The notes: a model not told the origin generated them from the sequence alone. A DNA stretch of 5,709 nt from Acidimicrobiia bacterium (GCA_013811855.1 JACCUL010000412.1:1-5709), one strand, 5' to 3'; counted from the first letter of the stretch, positions 1 through 5,348 are shown. Numbers and translations are program-made.

Positions 1-1299
1 CTCCCAGAGGACTACGGGGCGCTGCGGGGAACGGTGACCGATTCGCTCAGCGGTGAACCGGTCCCCGGGGCGACGCTCACCCTCGCCGCGTACCCACCGG
101 TCGAGACCACCAGCGGTGACGACGGCACCTACCTGCTGTTCGGCCCCGAGGGCACGGCGGACCTTCGCGTGGCGGCCGACGGCTACGTGCCGTCGACCGT
201 CGCGGCCACGATCGTCGCCGGGTCGCAGACGACGCTGGACATCGTGCTCGACCCGGCCGTGCCGGTCGCCGTGCTGGAGGCCGACCCGCTGGAGTTCACG
301 CTGTCCGCCGGCGAAACCGACGAAGCAGAGGCCGTGCTGCGCAACGAGGGCTTCGTCGACCTCGAGTTCGAGACGGCCGAGATCGAGGTCGCGACGGCGG
401 TCGCCGCCGAGGCGCGCCGTCTGCCCGCCGGCGTCACGTCCCGCGTCACCCCGGAGGGACGTGCCGCAGTGCCCGCCGAGCCGCATCAGGCGGGCGGACC
501 GGTCCTGCTCTTCCAGGACGCCCTGCCCTGGGGCAGTGACGCCATGCAGGAGGTGCTCGAAGCCGACGACGTGCCGTTCGACCTCGCTGGTTCCGACCGG
601 ATGGACGACATCGACCTGACCGCCTACCAAGCCGTGATCGTCGCCAACGACCAGCCGCCACAGTTCTACGCGGCGTACAACGCGAACGTGGCGCGCCTCG
701 AGGAGTTCGCCGCCGGCGGAGGGTTCGTGTGGATCGGCGCCGCGTCCTTCGGGTACAACGGCGGAGCGTTCGGCGCCGGCGTGCTGCCCGGCGGCGGCAC
801 CATCGTCGAAGAAGTGTTCGAGGACGACAACGACGTCGCCGACCCGGCGCATCCGACGATGGCGGGCGTGCCCAACCCGTTCTCCGGCACCTCGGCGAGC
901 CACTCGGCGTTCGAGGATCTGCCCCCCGCCGCGCACGTGATCGCCACCGGCGCCCAGTCGGGCATGCCGACGATGGTGGAGTTCCCCCTCGGAGCCGGCA
1001 GGGTGCTCGCCACCGGCCAGACGTTGGAGTTCGCGTTCGACTTCGGCCAGGACGGCGCGCTGATCCTCGAGAACACGGTGCCGTACGTGGCCTCGTTCAC
1101 CGCCTTCAGCGATGTCCCGTGGCTCGCCGTCGATCCCGCCGCCGGGGCGGTCGCCCCGGACGCGTCGAGCATCCTGACCGTCGGGGTGGACGCCACCGGG
1201 CTCGACCCCGGTACCTACGAGGCGCGCGTGGTCGTGCTCACCAACGACCCCGCCCGCCCCCGAATGCTCCTCCCGGTGCATCTCGAGGTCGTGGCGTAG
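1..1299 (+). CDS. C-terminal part of a large secreted-type multidomain protein (CarboxypepD_reg-like, GATase1-like and BACON-like domains); 5' partial
   Basis: The frame is open from the first base, so the gene begins outside the window. The GTG at 34 is not a real start because it lies inside a beta-strand motif (GTVTDSLSGEPVPGA) of a carboxypeptidase regulatory-like domain. Counting 432 visible residues, that domain covers about 6-88 and ends in the usual DGTY...GY pattern. A beta segment with LEADPLEFTLSAGE follows (about 90-125). An alpha/beta region (about 165-366) starts with VLLFQDALPWG and has GGGFVWIGAASFGYNGG, resembling GATase1-like sugar-lyase or hydrolase-associated domains. A BACON-like sandwich (PWLAVDPAAG...GTYEARVVV) closes the protein at about 370-432. 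There is no C-terminal membrane anchor. Such tails commonly follow secreted subtilisin-like (S8) peptidases, but no catalytic domain is visible here, so the activity is unknown. The protein probably acts outside the cell (inference). Confidence 0.85.
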   Translation, partial: LPEDYGALRGTVTDSLSGEPVPGATLTLAAYPPVETTSGDDGTYLLFGPEGTADLRVAADGYVPSTVAATIVAGSQTTLDIVLDPAVPVAVLEADPLEFTLSAGETDEAEAVLRNEGFVDLEFETAEIEVATAVAAEARRLPAGVTSRVTPEGRAAVPAEPHQAGGPVLLFQDALPWGSDAMQEVLEADDVPFDLAGSDRMDDIDLTAYQAVIVANDQPPQFYAAYNANVARLEEFAAGGGFVWIGAASFGYNGGAFGAGVLPGGGTIVEEVFEDDNDVADPAHPTMAGVPNPFSGTSASHSAFEDLPPAAHVIATGAQSGMPTMVEFPLGAGRVLATGQTLEFAFDFGQDGALILENTVPYVASFTAFSDVPWLAVDPAAGAVAPDASSILTVGVDATGLDPGTYEARVVVLTNDPARPRMLLPVHLEVVA

Positions 1300-1365
1300 C
1301 CGCGGCGCAGCCCTGATCAAGCTCGAGGGCCTTCGACCTCTCCCACGGCGCCGGCTCGGCGTTGA

Positions 1366-1544
1366 TGAGGCGTCCCCGCCATCACCGCTCACGAGCCGCG
1401 CCAGATATCCGATCCTCTTCTCGAACTCCTGAAGGTCGTGGTCGACGGTACTCACGATGACCTGTCGGTCGATGACGACGTAGCCGCGGGCGATCCGATC
1501 TCGGACGCTCCAGATGGCCGGCCAAGATGAGCCGAACGCCCGCT
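1366..1544 (-). pseudogene. Truncated second copy of the hepT-like HEPN gene (C-terminal 60 codons)
   Basis: Translating the minus strand gives FGSSWPAIWSVRDRIARGYV and then VIDRQVIVSTVDHDLQEF, continuing to LARLVSGDGGD. This is colinear with residues 60-115 of the full gene at 3501-3848. The best-matching 159 bases (1386-1544 against 3521-3679) differ at 14 positions by hand count, about 91% identity, with no indel. The N-terminal half is absent. The stop codon has become TCA (1366-1368), so the frame runs on antisense to the upstream gene. No start codon or ribosome site belongs to it. The HEPN motif here reads RDRIARGY: the tyrosine survives, but arginine replaces the catalytic histidine. 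Homology stops abruptly at about 1544, next to an unrelated plus-strand fragment. Confidence 0.9.
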
Positions 1545-1911
1545 TCCCCGGACAACGTTCCTCCCGGAGGACGAGCGTGCGGAGTTCTTCGACGCCCTCA
1601 CGTCGACGGTCGCGGTCTGCGTTGAGGTCGACAGCTTCGAGCCTCTCGCTCGCCTGCTGGAAAGCTGGCGGGCCACGGCGGAGGTCCACGCCAACCCCGA
1701 ACTCGCCAAGCTCTTGCGTCTTGAGCGGTCGGGCCCGCCCGTGAAGGCTCACGCGGCCGAAGGCGAGCTGACGTTGGCCCGCGACGACCCGACCAACCCT
1801 GGCCGGAGAAAGCCCGAGCGCCAGGGCCGGTGGCCGAAGCCTCGTCGGCGCGTCATTATCGAGTCGGTTCACCCCGGACATCACAAGCAGACCGGGCGCA
1901 AGCGCGGCTGA
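1545..1911 (+). pseudogene. 5'-truncated small protein, antitoxin-like (DUF6247-like) remnant
   Basis: One frame is open from 1531 (after a TGA at 1528-1530) to the TGA at 1909-1911. It reads FLPEDERAEFFDALTSTVAV, then LARLLESWRATAEVHANPEL, then a basic tail ending HKQTGRKRG. The amphipathic helices with LPEDERAEFF and LESWRATAE resemble small actinobacterial antitoxin-like proteins such as DUF6247, many of which sit beside RelE-type toxins. That assignment is from memory and tentative. No ATG, GTG or TTG occurs before the TTG at 1714, which lies after the recognisable part. The N-terminus is therefore missing, and the break coincides with the end of the hepT-like fragment at about 1544. No toxin gene follows. 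The tail from about residue 70 of the open frame may have drifted. A short product starting at the TTG cannot be excluded. Confidence 0.5.
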
Positions 1912-2138
1912 TCGACGATCGACTTCCTCACGTGACGACCCCGCTCGTCGATGACGGTCGACCGGGACCTCGGTCGGTCGGTGCAGACTGGTCGGGCTGA
2001 CCGATCCCGGCGACGAAGACCACTGGACGACGATGAACGGGTGTTTCGGCACAGACGGAGGAGCCAACCCAGAAAGACGATGAGCGGCGCCGAGCCATGA
2101 CCTGCCCAAGCATTTCCGGACGGTTCAACAAGGACAGT
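1912..2138. other. Intergenic stretch with no recognisable gene
   Basis: I see no coding frame with a familiar motif, no start with a ribosome site and no strong terminator. There is a short tandem ATCGACG/ATCGAC at 1911-1924 and GGTCGG-rich sequence near 1970-2000. It is probably decayed sequence continuous with the debris to its left. Confidence 0.5.
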
Positions 2139-2738
2139 TCAAGTGGCGAAGGACGCCAGCCGCTCGAAGACCGCTGCTAGGGCGTGTTGCATTGTCTGCG
2201 CGCGGCGCTTCATGGTCGACAGCAGATAGCCGCCCTGGATCGTTGCCATGGCCTCCTCGGCGAGGCGTCGTGGGTCGGCGTCGTCGCGCAGTTCGCCCCG
2301 ATCCTGAAGGGCGCGCAAGCCGGCCGCCATCTGGTCCTCCCATAGGGTGAAGGCTTCGGTCGCGACCGCGCGCAGTCGGTCGTCACGGTCCACGACCTCG
2401 GCGATGAGGGATCCGAGCGGACAGCCGCCACGAAAGCCACGCTCGGCGTGGGCCCGCAGCATGGAGTCGAGCCAGCGCTCAATTCCGTCCCAGGTGGCGA
2501 TGTCGAAGCGCCGTTGATCGGCGAGCACACGCTGCAGCTGGTGACGGAGAACGGCCTCCACGAGATCCGTCTTGGTCGAGAAGTAGTGGTACATCTGACC
2601 CTTGCCGGTGCCCGATTCGGCGAGGATCTGGTCGAGGCTCGTGGCGTCGACGCCCTGCATGTGCATCAGCCGTGCGGCGACATCAACGATGTGTTCCTTG
2701 GTCTCACGCCCCCGCGCGGTGCCTGGTTCGGCATTCAC
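2139..2738 (-). CDS. TetR/AcrR-family transcriptional repressor
   Basis: This 199-residue protein has TetR architecture. The N-terminal helix-turn-helix covers about residues 12-58 (TKEHIVDVAARLMHMQGVDA, then TSLDQILAESGTGKGQMYHYFSTKTDL), with the usual GT-K-G-YHYF recognition-helix signature. The ligand domain contains GGCPLGSLIAEVVDRDD (104-120), typical of LmrA/YxaF-like TetR regulators. Cys106 is the only cysteine in the protein. The GTG at 2738 is the only in-frame start after the TAA at 2763-2765. Its own ribosome site is poor, and it overlaps the stop of a five-codon leader ORF (2735-2752). The gene is divergent from the DUF417 gene, and the shared intergenic region holds two inverted repeats. 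It probably represses that gene and itself (inference). The inducer is unknown. Confidence 0.92.
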   Translation of the reverse strand: MNAEPGTARGRETKEHIVDVAARLMHMQGVDATSLDQILAESGTGKGQMYHYFSTKTDLVEAVLRHQLQRVLADQRRFDIATWDGIERWLDSMLRAHAERGFRGGCPLGSLIAEVVDRDDRLRAVATEAFTLWEDQMAAGLRALQDRGELRDDADPRRLAEEAMATIQGGYLLSTMKRRAQTMQHALAAVFERLASFAT

Positions 2739-2752
2739 TGCTGGCTCGCCAT
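2735..2752 (-). other. Five-codon leader ORF overlapping the tetR start (GTGA)
   Basis: On the minus strand, AAGGTAGGGGCG is followed directly by ATG GCG AGC CAG CAG TGA. The TGA shares two bases with the GTG of the repressor. The purine-rich site serves this ATG much better than the repressor's GTG. This could be a translational-coupling leader, or the true repressor start separated from its frame by a one-base indel. Confidence 0.4.
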
Positions 2753-2765
2753 CGCCCCTACCTTA

Positions 2766-2788
2766 GAGACCGCCTTGTCTCAAGGCGG
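2766..2788. promoter_or_regulatory. Overlapping inverted repeats next to the tetR start; candidate operator
   Basis: GAGAC (2766-2770) and GTCTC (2777-2781) flank six bases, giving an AGACCG...GTCT layout like many TetR operators. A second repeat overlaps it: CCGCCTT (2770-2776) and AAGGCGG (2782-2788), with a five-base centre. Both lie 28-50 bases upstream of the tetR GTG, where bound repressor could block transcription or early elongation of its own gene. Confidence 0.45.
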
Positions 2789-2828
2789 GAGTGCTCAACA
2801 GCTGGACCCGTGGTGGCTCTCGAGACCA

Positions 2829-2857
2829 TTGCGGTGCGCTGTACCCGATAGTACAGT
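2829..2857 (+). promoter_or_regulatory. Candidate sigma70-type promoter for the DUF417 gene
   Basis: TTGCGG (2829-2834) and TACAGT (2852-2857) are separated by 17 bases, a canonical spacing, about 91 bases before the DUF417 start. The -10 lies inside an inverted repeat (2839-2856). On the opposite strand the same palindrome offers TACTAT (2853-2848) as a -10 for tetR, but I see no good -35 for it. Confidence 0.45.
2839..2856. promoter_or_regulatory. Perfect 6-bp-arm palindrome CTGTAC-N6-GTACAG; candidate TetR operator
   Basis: CTGTAC (2839-2844) and GTACAG (2851-2856) are perfect inverted arms around CCGATA. This is the size and symmetry bound by a TetR dimer. It covers the spacer and most of the -10 of the candidate DUF417 promoter, so occupancy would block RNA polymerase. 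It is about equally far from both divergent genes. Confidence 0.55.
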
Positions 2858-2948
2858 CGAGGTGCCTGCCACTCCTGGTGCGGCGCCCATGCCGGCGACG
2901 GCGCGGCGCTACTGACGTCGATCTCGTACGAACAACGATGGGAGCAAC

Positions 2949-3464
2949 GTGGAACGAATCTCGACACAAACACGCAGCAGTGAGGACGGCTGGGGACTGC
3001 GGATCGAGAGGTTCGGGGCCATCGTGCTCCGCTACGGGCTGGTGATCATCTTGTTGTGGGTCGGCGCATTGAAGTTCACCGCCTACGAAGCCGAGGGCAT
3101 CAAGGTGTTCGTCGACAACAGCCCCCTCCTCTCGTGGCTCTACGACGTATTCAGCGTGCGAACCTTCTCGACGTTGCTCGGCATCTTCGAGATCACGCTG
3201 GCGGTGATGATCGCGACACGACCCTTCCTCCCCAAGGTTTCGGCCGTCGGGAGCCTCGGGGCGCTCTTTCTCTTCCTGGTGACGCTGACCTTCGTGTTCT
3301 CGACACCGGACGGGTGGCAGCCTGGCTACGGCTTCCCGTACCTGTCGCCGGACCCTGGGCAGTTTCTCGCCAAGGATGTTGCGCTCGCCGCGATTGCGCT
3401 GTGGTCGGCCGGCGAGGCGTTGCGGGCGCCCCTGCGGCCAGAATCACCGGTTGAAATGTCATAG
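2949..3464 (+). CDS. DUF417 (YkgB/RclC-like) family inner membrane protein
   Basis: This 171-residue integral membrane protein has family-typical wording: GLRIERFGAIVLRYGLVII, WVGALKFTAYEAEGI, NSPLLSWLYDVFSVRTFS, and PGYGFPYLSPDPGQFLAKD near the C-terminus. Four hydrophobic segments fall at about 22-43, 72-91, 98-118 and 140-157. The GTG start is supported by GGGAG (2940-2944) four bases upstream. E. coli RclC, from the reactive-chlorine resistance locus rclABC, is a DUF417 protein, but the family's biochemical role is not settled. It is transcribed alone and divergently from the TetR gene, with which it probably forms a regulated two-gene module. It converges on the toxin-antitoxin operon 36 bases downstream. 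Confidence 0.9.
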   Translation: MERISTQTRSSEDGWGLRIERFGAIVLRYGLVIILLWVGALKFTAYEAEGIKVFVDNSPLLSWLYDVFSVRTFSTLLGIFEITLAVMIATRPFLPKVSAVGSLGALFLFLVTLTFVFSTPDGWQPGYGFPYLSPDPGQFLAKDVALAAIALWSAGEALRAPLRPESPVEMS

Positions 3465-3479
3465 ACGCGAGACCGACGT

Positions 3480-3493
3480 CGTGGAGCCCCACG
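3480..3493. terminator. Small hairpin between convergent genes (weak terminator candidate)
   Basis: CGTGG (3480-3484) and CCACG (3489-3493) form a five-base stem around AGCC in the 36-base gap between the convergent DUF417 and hepT-like genes. There is no U-tract on either side, so intrinsic termination is uncertain. Confidence 0.25.
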
Positions 3494-3500
3494 GCGGTGA

Positions 3501-3848
3501 TCAGGTCTCCCCGCCCTCTCCGCTCACGAGCCGCGCCAGATACGCGATCCTTTCCTCGAACTCCGGAAGGTCGTGGTCGACGGTACTCACGATGATCTGT
3601 CGGTCGATGACGACGTCGCCGCGGGCGATCCGACTTCGGACGCTCCAAATCGCCGGCCAGGACGAGCCGAACGCCTGCTCACGGAGACCGTCGTCGATCG
3701 CGCCGAGACTCTCGATCGCCGCCGACAGCCGCATGCACACGGCGTCGAAGATCGTCTCGTCCTCCATGTCGCCGCGAGCCACGTGCTCGTGCAGCACACG
3801 TAGGTGCTGCTCCACATTGGCGATCAGTTCCGTCGCCGTTCGACTCAC
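3501..3848 (-). CDS. HepT-like HEPN-domain protein of an MNT/HEPN toxin-antitoxin pair; catalytic motif degenerate
   Basis: This 115-residue all-helical protein has the length and ending of HepT (PAIWSVRSRIARG...VIDRQIIVSTVDHDLPEFEER). In the family, HepT is a HEPN RNase toxin with an RX4-6H active site, and it is silenced by AMPylation of the tyrosine in RX4HXY by MntA. Here the motif reads R71-SRIA-R76-G-D78: arginine stands at the histidine position and aspartate at the tyrosine position. No histidine lies 4-6 residues after R71 or R73. Ribonuclease activity is therefore doubtful. The GTG start at 3848 overlaps the TGA of the upstream MNT gene (GTGA), implying translational coupling. A partial second copy lies at 1366-1544. 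I infer either an inactivated toxin or a binding-only partner. Confidence 0.82.
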   Translation of the reverse strand: MSRTATELIANVEQHLRVLHEHVARGDMEDETIFDAVCMRLSAAIESLGAIDDGLREQAFGSSWPAIWSVRSRIARGDVVIDRQIIVSTVDHDLPEFEERIAYLARLVSGEGGET

Positions 3849-4360
3849 AACGGCACGACGTCCAGATCGGCGCTCCGGCGTGGACCGGACTTGAGTATCC
3901 GAGACGGAACCAGGTCCACGGACTCGCCCAGCAGTTCCTCAACCTCCAGTTCCATCCTCGCCAGCGTGAACAGGCCCATGTCGTCGGGAATGTCCACGAG
4001 CAGGTCGATGTCGCTCGACGGACCGTCGTCACCCCTGGCGACGCTGCCGAACACCTCGACGTTGCGCGCCCCGAACCGGCCCGCGATCTCCAGCACCTGG
4101 CGACGGTGCGCCGAGAGCAGGTAACCGCGGCGACTCCTCCCCACGAATCGACCGCGATGCGAGGCGACGAGTTGAGAAACGTACGGCTGGCTCACGGAGG
4201 CTCGACCGGCGAGTTCGCGTTGCGACAACCCGTGGCCTATGGCACGCACGACGGCCGCTTCGAACCGAGCCTGAGCGACCGCCACTTGCGCGCGTGCGCG
4301 ATCGAGTGCACGCCTCGCATCGACAACCTCGGCCAACGCCTTCTCCTTCTTGCCATCCAC
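3845..4360 (-). CDS. MntA-like nucleotidyltransferase antitoxin with N-terminal helix-turn-helix
   Basis: I chose the GTG at 4360 (171 residues). GGAGGTGA (4370-4363) lies ideally upstream of it, whereas starts at 4372 or 4366 fall before or inside that site. Residues 3-40 are a charged, alanine-rich probable coiled coil. A helix-turn-helix follows at about 44-66 (GLSQRELAGRASVSQPYVSQ). The minimal nucleotidyltransferase domain has GS at 105-106, D117 and D119 in GSVARGDDGPSSDID (exact GSX10DXD), and a likely third acidic residue, D149, in ESVDLVP. MntA antitoxins use this fold to AMPylate HepT. The first gene of the operon, it overlaps the hepT-like gene by four bases. Its own helix-turn-helix and the palindrome at 4375-4396 suggest autoregulation. 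All catalytic residues appear intact, in contrast to its partner. Confidence 0.88.
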   Translation of the reverse strand: MDGKKEKALAEVVDARRALDRARAQVAVAQARFEAAVVRAIGHGLSQRELAGRASVSQPYVSQLVASHRGRFVGRSRRGYLLSAHRRQVLEIAGRFGARNVEVFGSVARGDDGPSSDIDLLVDIPDDMGLFTLARMELEVEELLGESVDLVPSRILKSGPRRSADLDVVPL

Positions 4361-4374
4361 GCTCACCTCCACGA

Positions 4375-4396
4375 CGCGATAAGTGAGCTTATCGCG
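4375..4396. promoter_or_regulatory. 22-bp palindrome with 9-bp arms upstream of the MNT/HEPN operon; candidate operator
   Basis: CGCGATAAG (4375-4383) and CTTATCGCG (4388-4396) are perfect inverted arms around TGAG. The site ends 14 bases before the chosen GTG and 4 bases before its ribosome site. Read on the minus strand it contains TAAGCT (4391-4386), a possible TAnnnT -10 element. The natural binder is the helix-turn-helix of the downstream MNT protein. No U-tract follows, so a terminator is less likely. Confidence 0.6.
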
Positions 4397-4601
4397 CCGG
4401 AGGCCGCCGCGCCACGCCGACCACAGCGCCGATCTGCCGGTCGTCGGCGACCGCCCCGGAGGAGGGCGTCGGCGATGTCGGCACGCGAGATCAGATTGCC
4501 CCGAGGGAGCGGGGCGCCGACTCGCGTTCGGTACGCGCGGGTCAGCGGACCGTTGGTCAGCTCGGTGGTCGGATGCTGGTCCAAGCGAGCGCCCCGTCCA
4601 G
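4389..4601 (-). pseudogene. Decayed NAD(P)-binding (NAD_binding_10/NmrA-like) protein, C-terminal remnant with frameshifts
   Basis: Three consecutive pieces on the minus strand together match the C-terminal end of NAD(P)H-binding atypical short-chain dehydrogenases. LDGALAWTSIRPP (4601-4563) corresponds to the family's GLDWTIVRPP. ELTNGPLTRAYRTRVG, then PLPRGNLISRADIADALLR, continues one frame away. AVADDRQIGAVVGVARRP returns to the first frame and ends at a TAA (4391-4389). In the outer frame a TGA (4559-4557) interrupts the middle. The N-terminal Rossmann half, with its GxxGxxG, is not found as an intact match upstream. I therefore call a remnant with two opposite frameshifts. Its stop codon lies inside the palindrome upstream of the MNT gene. 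The family assignment is from recognised motifs only. Confidence 0.6.
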
Positions 4602-4605
4602 ACAT

Positions 4606-4834
4606 CTTCGCCGCCGAGCTCGTCGCCACACTTCTCGGCGGCCTCTCACCCTTCACGGATCGCCGTTCGCGTCCGCTGACGCCGGCCAGCACGATGCGCC
4701 GACCCACGGCCACGGTGATCGGCCCACGTCGGGTCGGGGCCAGTTGTCGGGCATCAACGCCCGCGTCGGATTATCGCGGACGTCGACCAGCCGAGAGCGC
4801 CGGCTGACGGGACTCGACTTCGTAGTGTCGCGGC
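4606..4834. other. No supported gene; probable decayed upstream sequence of the pseudogene
   Basis: A minus-strand stretch near 4713-4660 reads VAVGRRIVLAGVSGRE, faintly like a Rossmann start (RIVLAGASGR). The sequence after it does not continue the fold before the C-terminal pieces begin. It could be the leftover N-terminus of the same gene after an internal deletion. The evidence is weak. Confidence 0.25.
4823..4828 (+). promoter_or_regulatory. TAnnnT -10 element placed for a leaderless transcript
   Basis: TAGTGT ends six bases before the ATG at 4835, which puts the expected start of transcription on the start codon itself. No ribosome-binding site precedes the ATG, consistent with leaderless mRNA. 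No clear -35 is seen at 17-18 bases. Confidence 0.4.
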
Positions 4835-5254
4835 ATGACTGCGGACCTTGACGAACGGCGGTCGGCCGTCGTGCGCGAGCACATGGAGTCCGAGAACGTG
4901 CAGGACTTCGACCGTGCGATCGCCACGTTCGCCCGCCCGCGGTACGAGCTGATGGCGACCGGTGACGTCATCGACGGTGAAGCCGAGGTGCGTGACTACT
5001 ACGCCCGCACGAGGAGCGATTTCCCCGACCAGCGCAACGAGAACAGCGTCCTGCGCAGCACCGAGGACGGCGTCGTCGTCGAGTTCGACCTCCTCGGCAC
5101 CCACGCCACCCTGGGCACCTCGTTCCGCTCACGCATGCTGGCGATGTTCCTGTTCGAGGACGGCGCCGACCGCATCGTCTGCGAGCGCGTCTACTTCGAC
5201 ACTGCGTCGATCCGCCGCCAGCTCCTCGGCCACGGGTCGGACGCTGCATGGTGA
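4835..5254 (+). CDS. SnoaL/NTF2-like fold protein
   Basis: This 139-residue protein has the features of the SnoaL-like branch of the NTF2 superfamily. An N-terminal helix pair (RRSAVVREHMESENVQDFDR) leads to the ligand-pocket strand RYELMATGDVIDGEAEVRDY. A beta-sheet follows with VVVEFDLLGTHATLGTSF, then MLAMFLFEDG and the terminal RIVCERVYFDTASIRRQLL, a common family ending. Members include polyketide cyclases, ester cyclases and many binding proteins, so the substrate is not predictable here. There is no signal peptide or membrane segment. The ATG at 4835 has no Shine-Dalgarno sequence but follows a possible -10 at leaderless spacing. It stands alone, with decayed sequence upstream and a gene-free region downstream, so context gives no partner. 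Confidence 0.88.
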   Translation: MTADLDERRSAVVREHMESENVQDFDRAIATFARPRYELMATGDVIDGEAEVRDYYARTRSDFPDQRNENSVLRSTEDGVVVEFDLLGTHATLGTSFRSRMLAMFLFEDGADRIVCERVYFDTASIRRQLLGHGSDAAW

Positions 5255-5316
5255 CGTGATGCCGGTCGCGCTGAGGCAACCGACATCGATGAGTGATCGC
5301 TACCAGGTGCTACGCC

Positions 5317-5338
5317 GTGTCGGAGGGGGGACTTGAAC
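5317..5338 (-). other. tRNA-Leu 3'-end fragment; candidate attachment (att) core
   Basis: The minus strand reads GTTCAAGT (T-loop), CCCCC (3' half of the T-stem), CTCCGAC (3' half of the acceptor stem), A (discriminator, as in tRNA-Leu) and C. The 5' half of the T-stem, which should be GGGGG, is instead CATTT, and no other tRNA part lies upstream to about 5430. A 3'-end tRNA match without the rest is the classic footprint of tyrosine-integrase insertion into a tRNA gene. Given its orientation, chromosome would lie to the left and the element to the right. Confidence 0.55.
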
Positions 5339-5348
5339 AAATGTTCGA
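5333..5348. promoter_or_regulatory. LexA (SOS)-box-like palindrome
   Basis: TTGAACAAATGTTCGA matches the actinobacterial/Gram-positive SOS box TCGAAC-N4-GTTCGA at 11 of 12 fixed positions. No gene follows closely on either strand within the window. Its left arm is also part of the tRNA T-loop match, so coincidence is possible. Confidence 0.35.

Noticed and set aside
34..36. GTG at 34 as the start of the first gene
   Set aside because: The frame is open to base 1, and the GTG codes a valine within a conserved beta-strand of the regulatory-like domain.
1346..1364. GC hairpin (CGCCG-GCT-CGGCG) as a terminator for the first gene
   Set aside because: The stem is only five strong pairs plus wobbles, with no T-tract, and such stems are frequent in this base composition.
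1452..1709. Minus-strand 85-codon open frame across the hepT fragment
   Set aside because: It is out of frame with the hepT homology and crosses the junction into the unrelated plus-strand fragment.
2448..2915. Plus-strand open frame of 155 codons
   Set aside because: It is largely antisense to the clear TetR gene and covers its promoter region. Its residues show no family pattern.
3777..3800. RVLHEH in HepT-like residues 17-22 as an RX4H motif
   Set aside because: It formally fits R-x4-H but lies in the N-terminal helix, not at the HEPN active-site position near residues 71-78.
5290..5337. Short ORF MSDRYQVLRRVGGGT resembling the start of a Ser/Thr protein kinase
   Set aside because: Only about 13 residues fit, the glycine loop does not continue, the ribosome site is weak, and the last 21 bases are better explained by the tRNA-end match.
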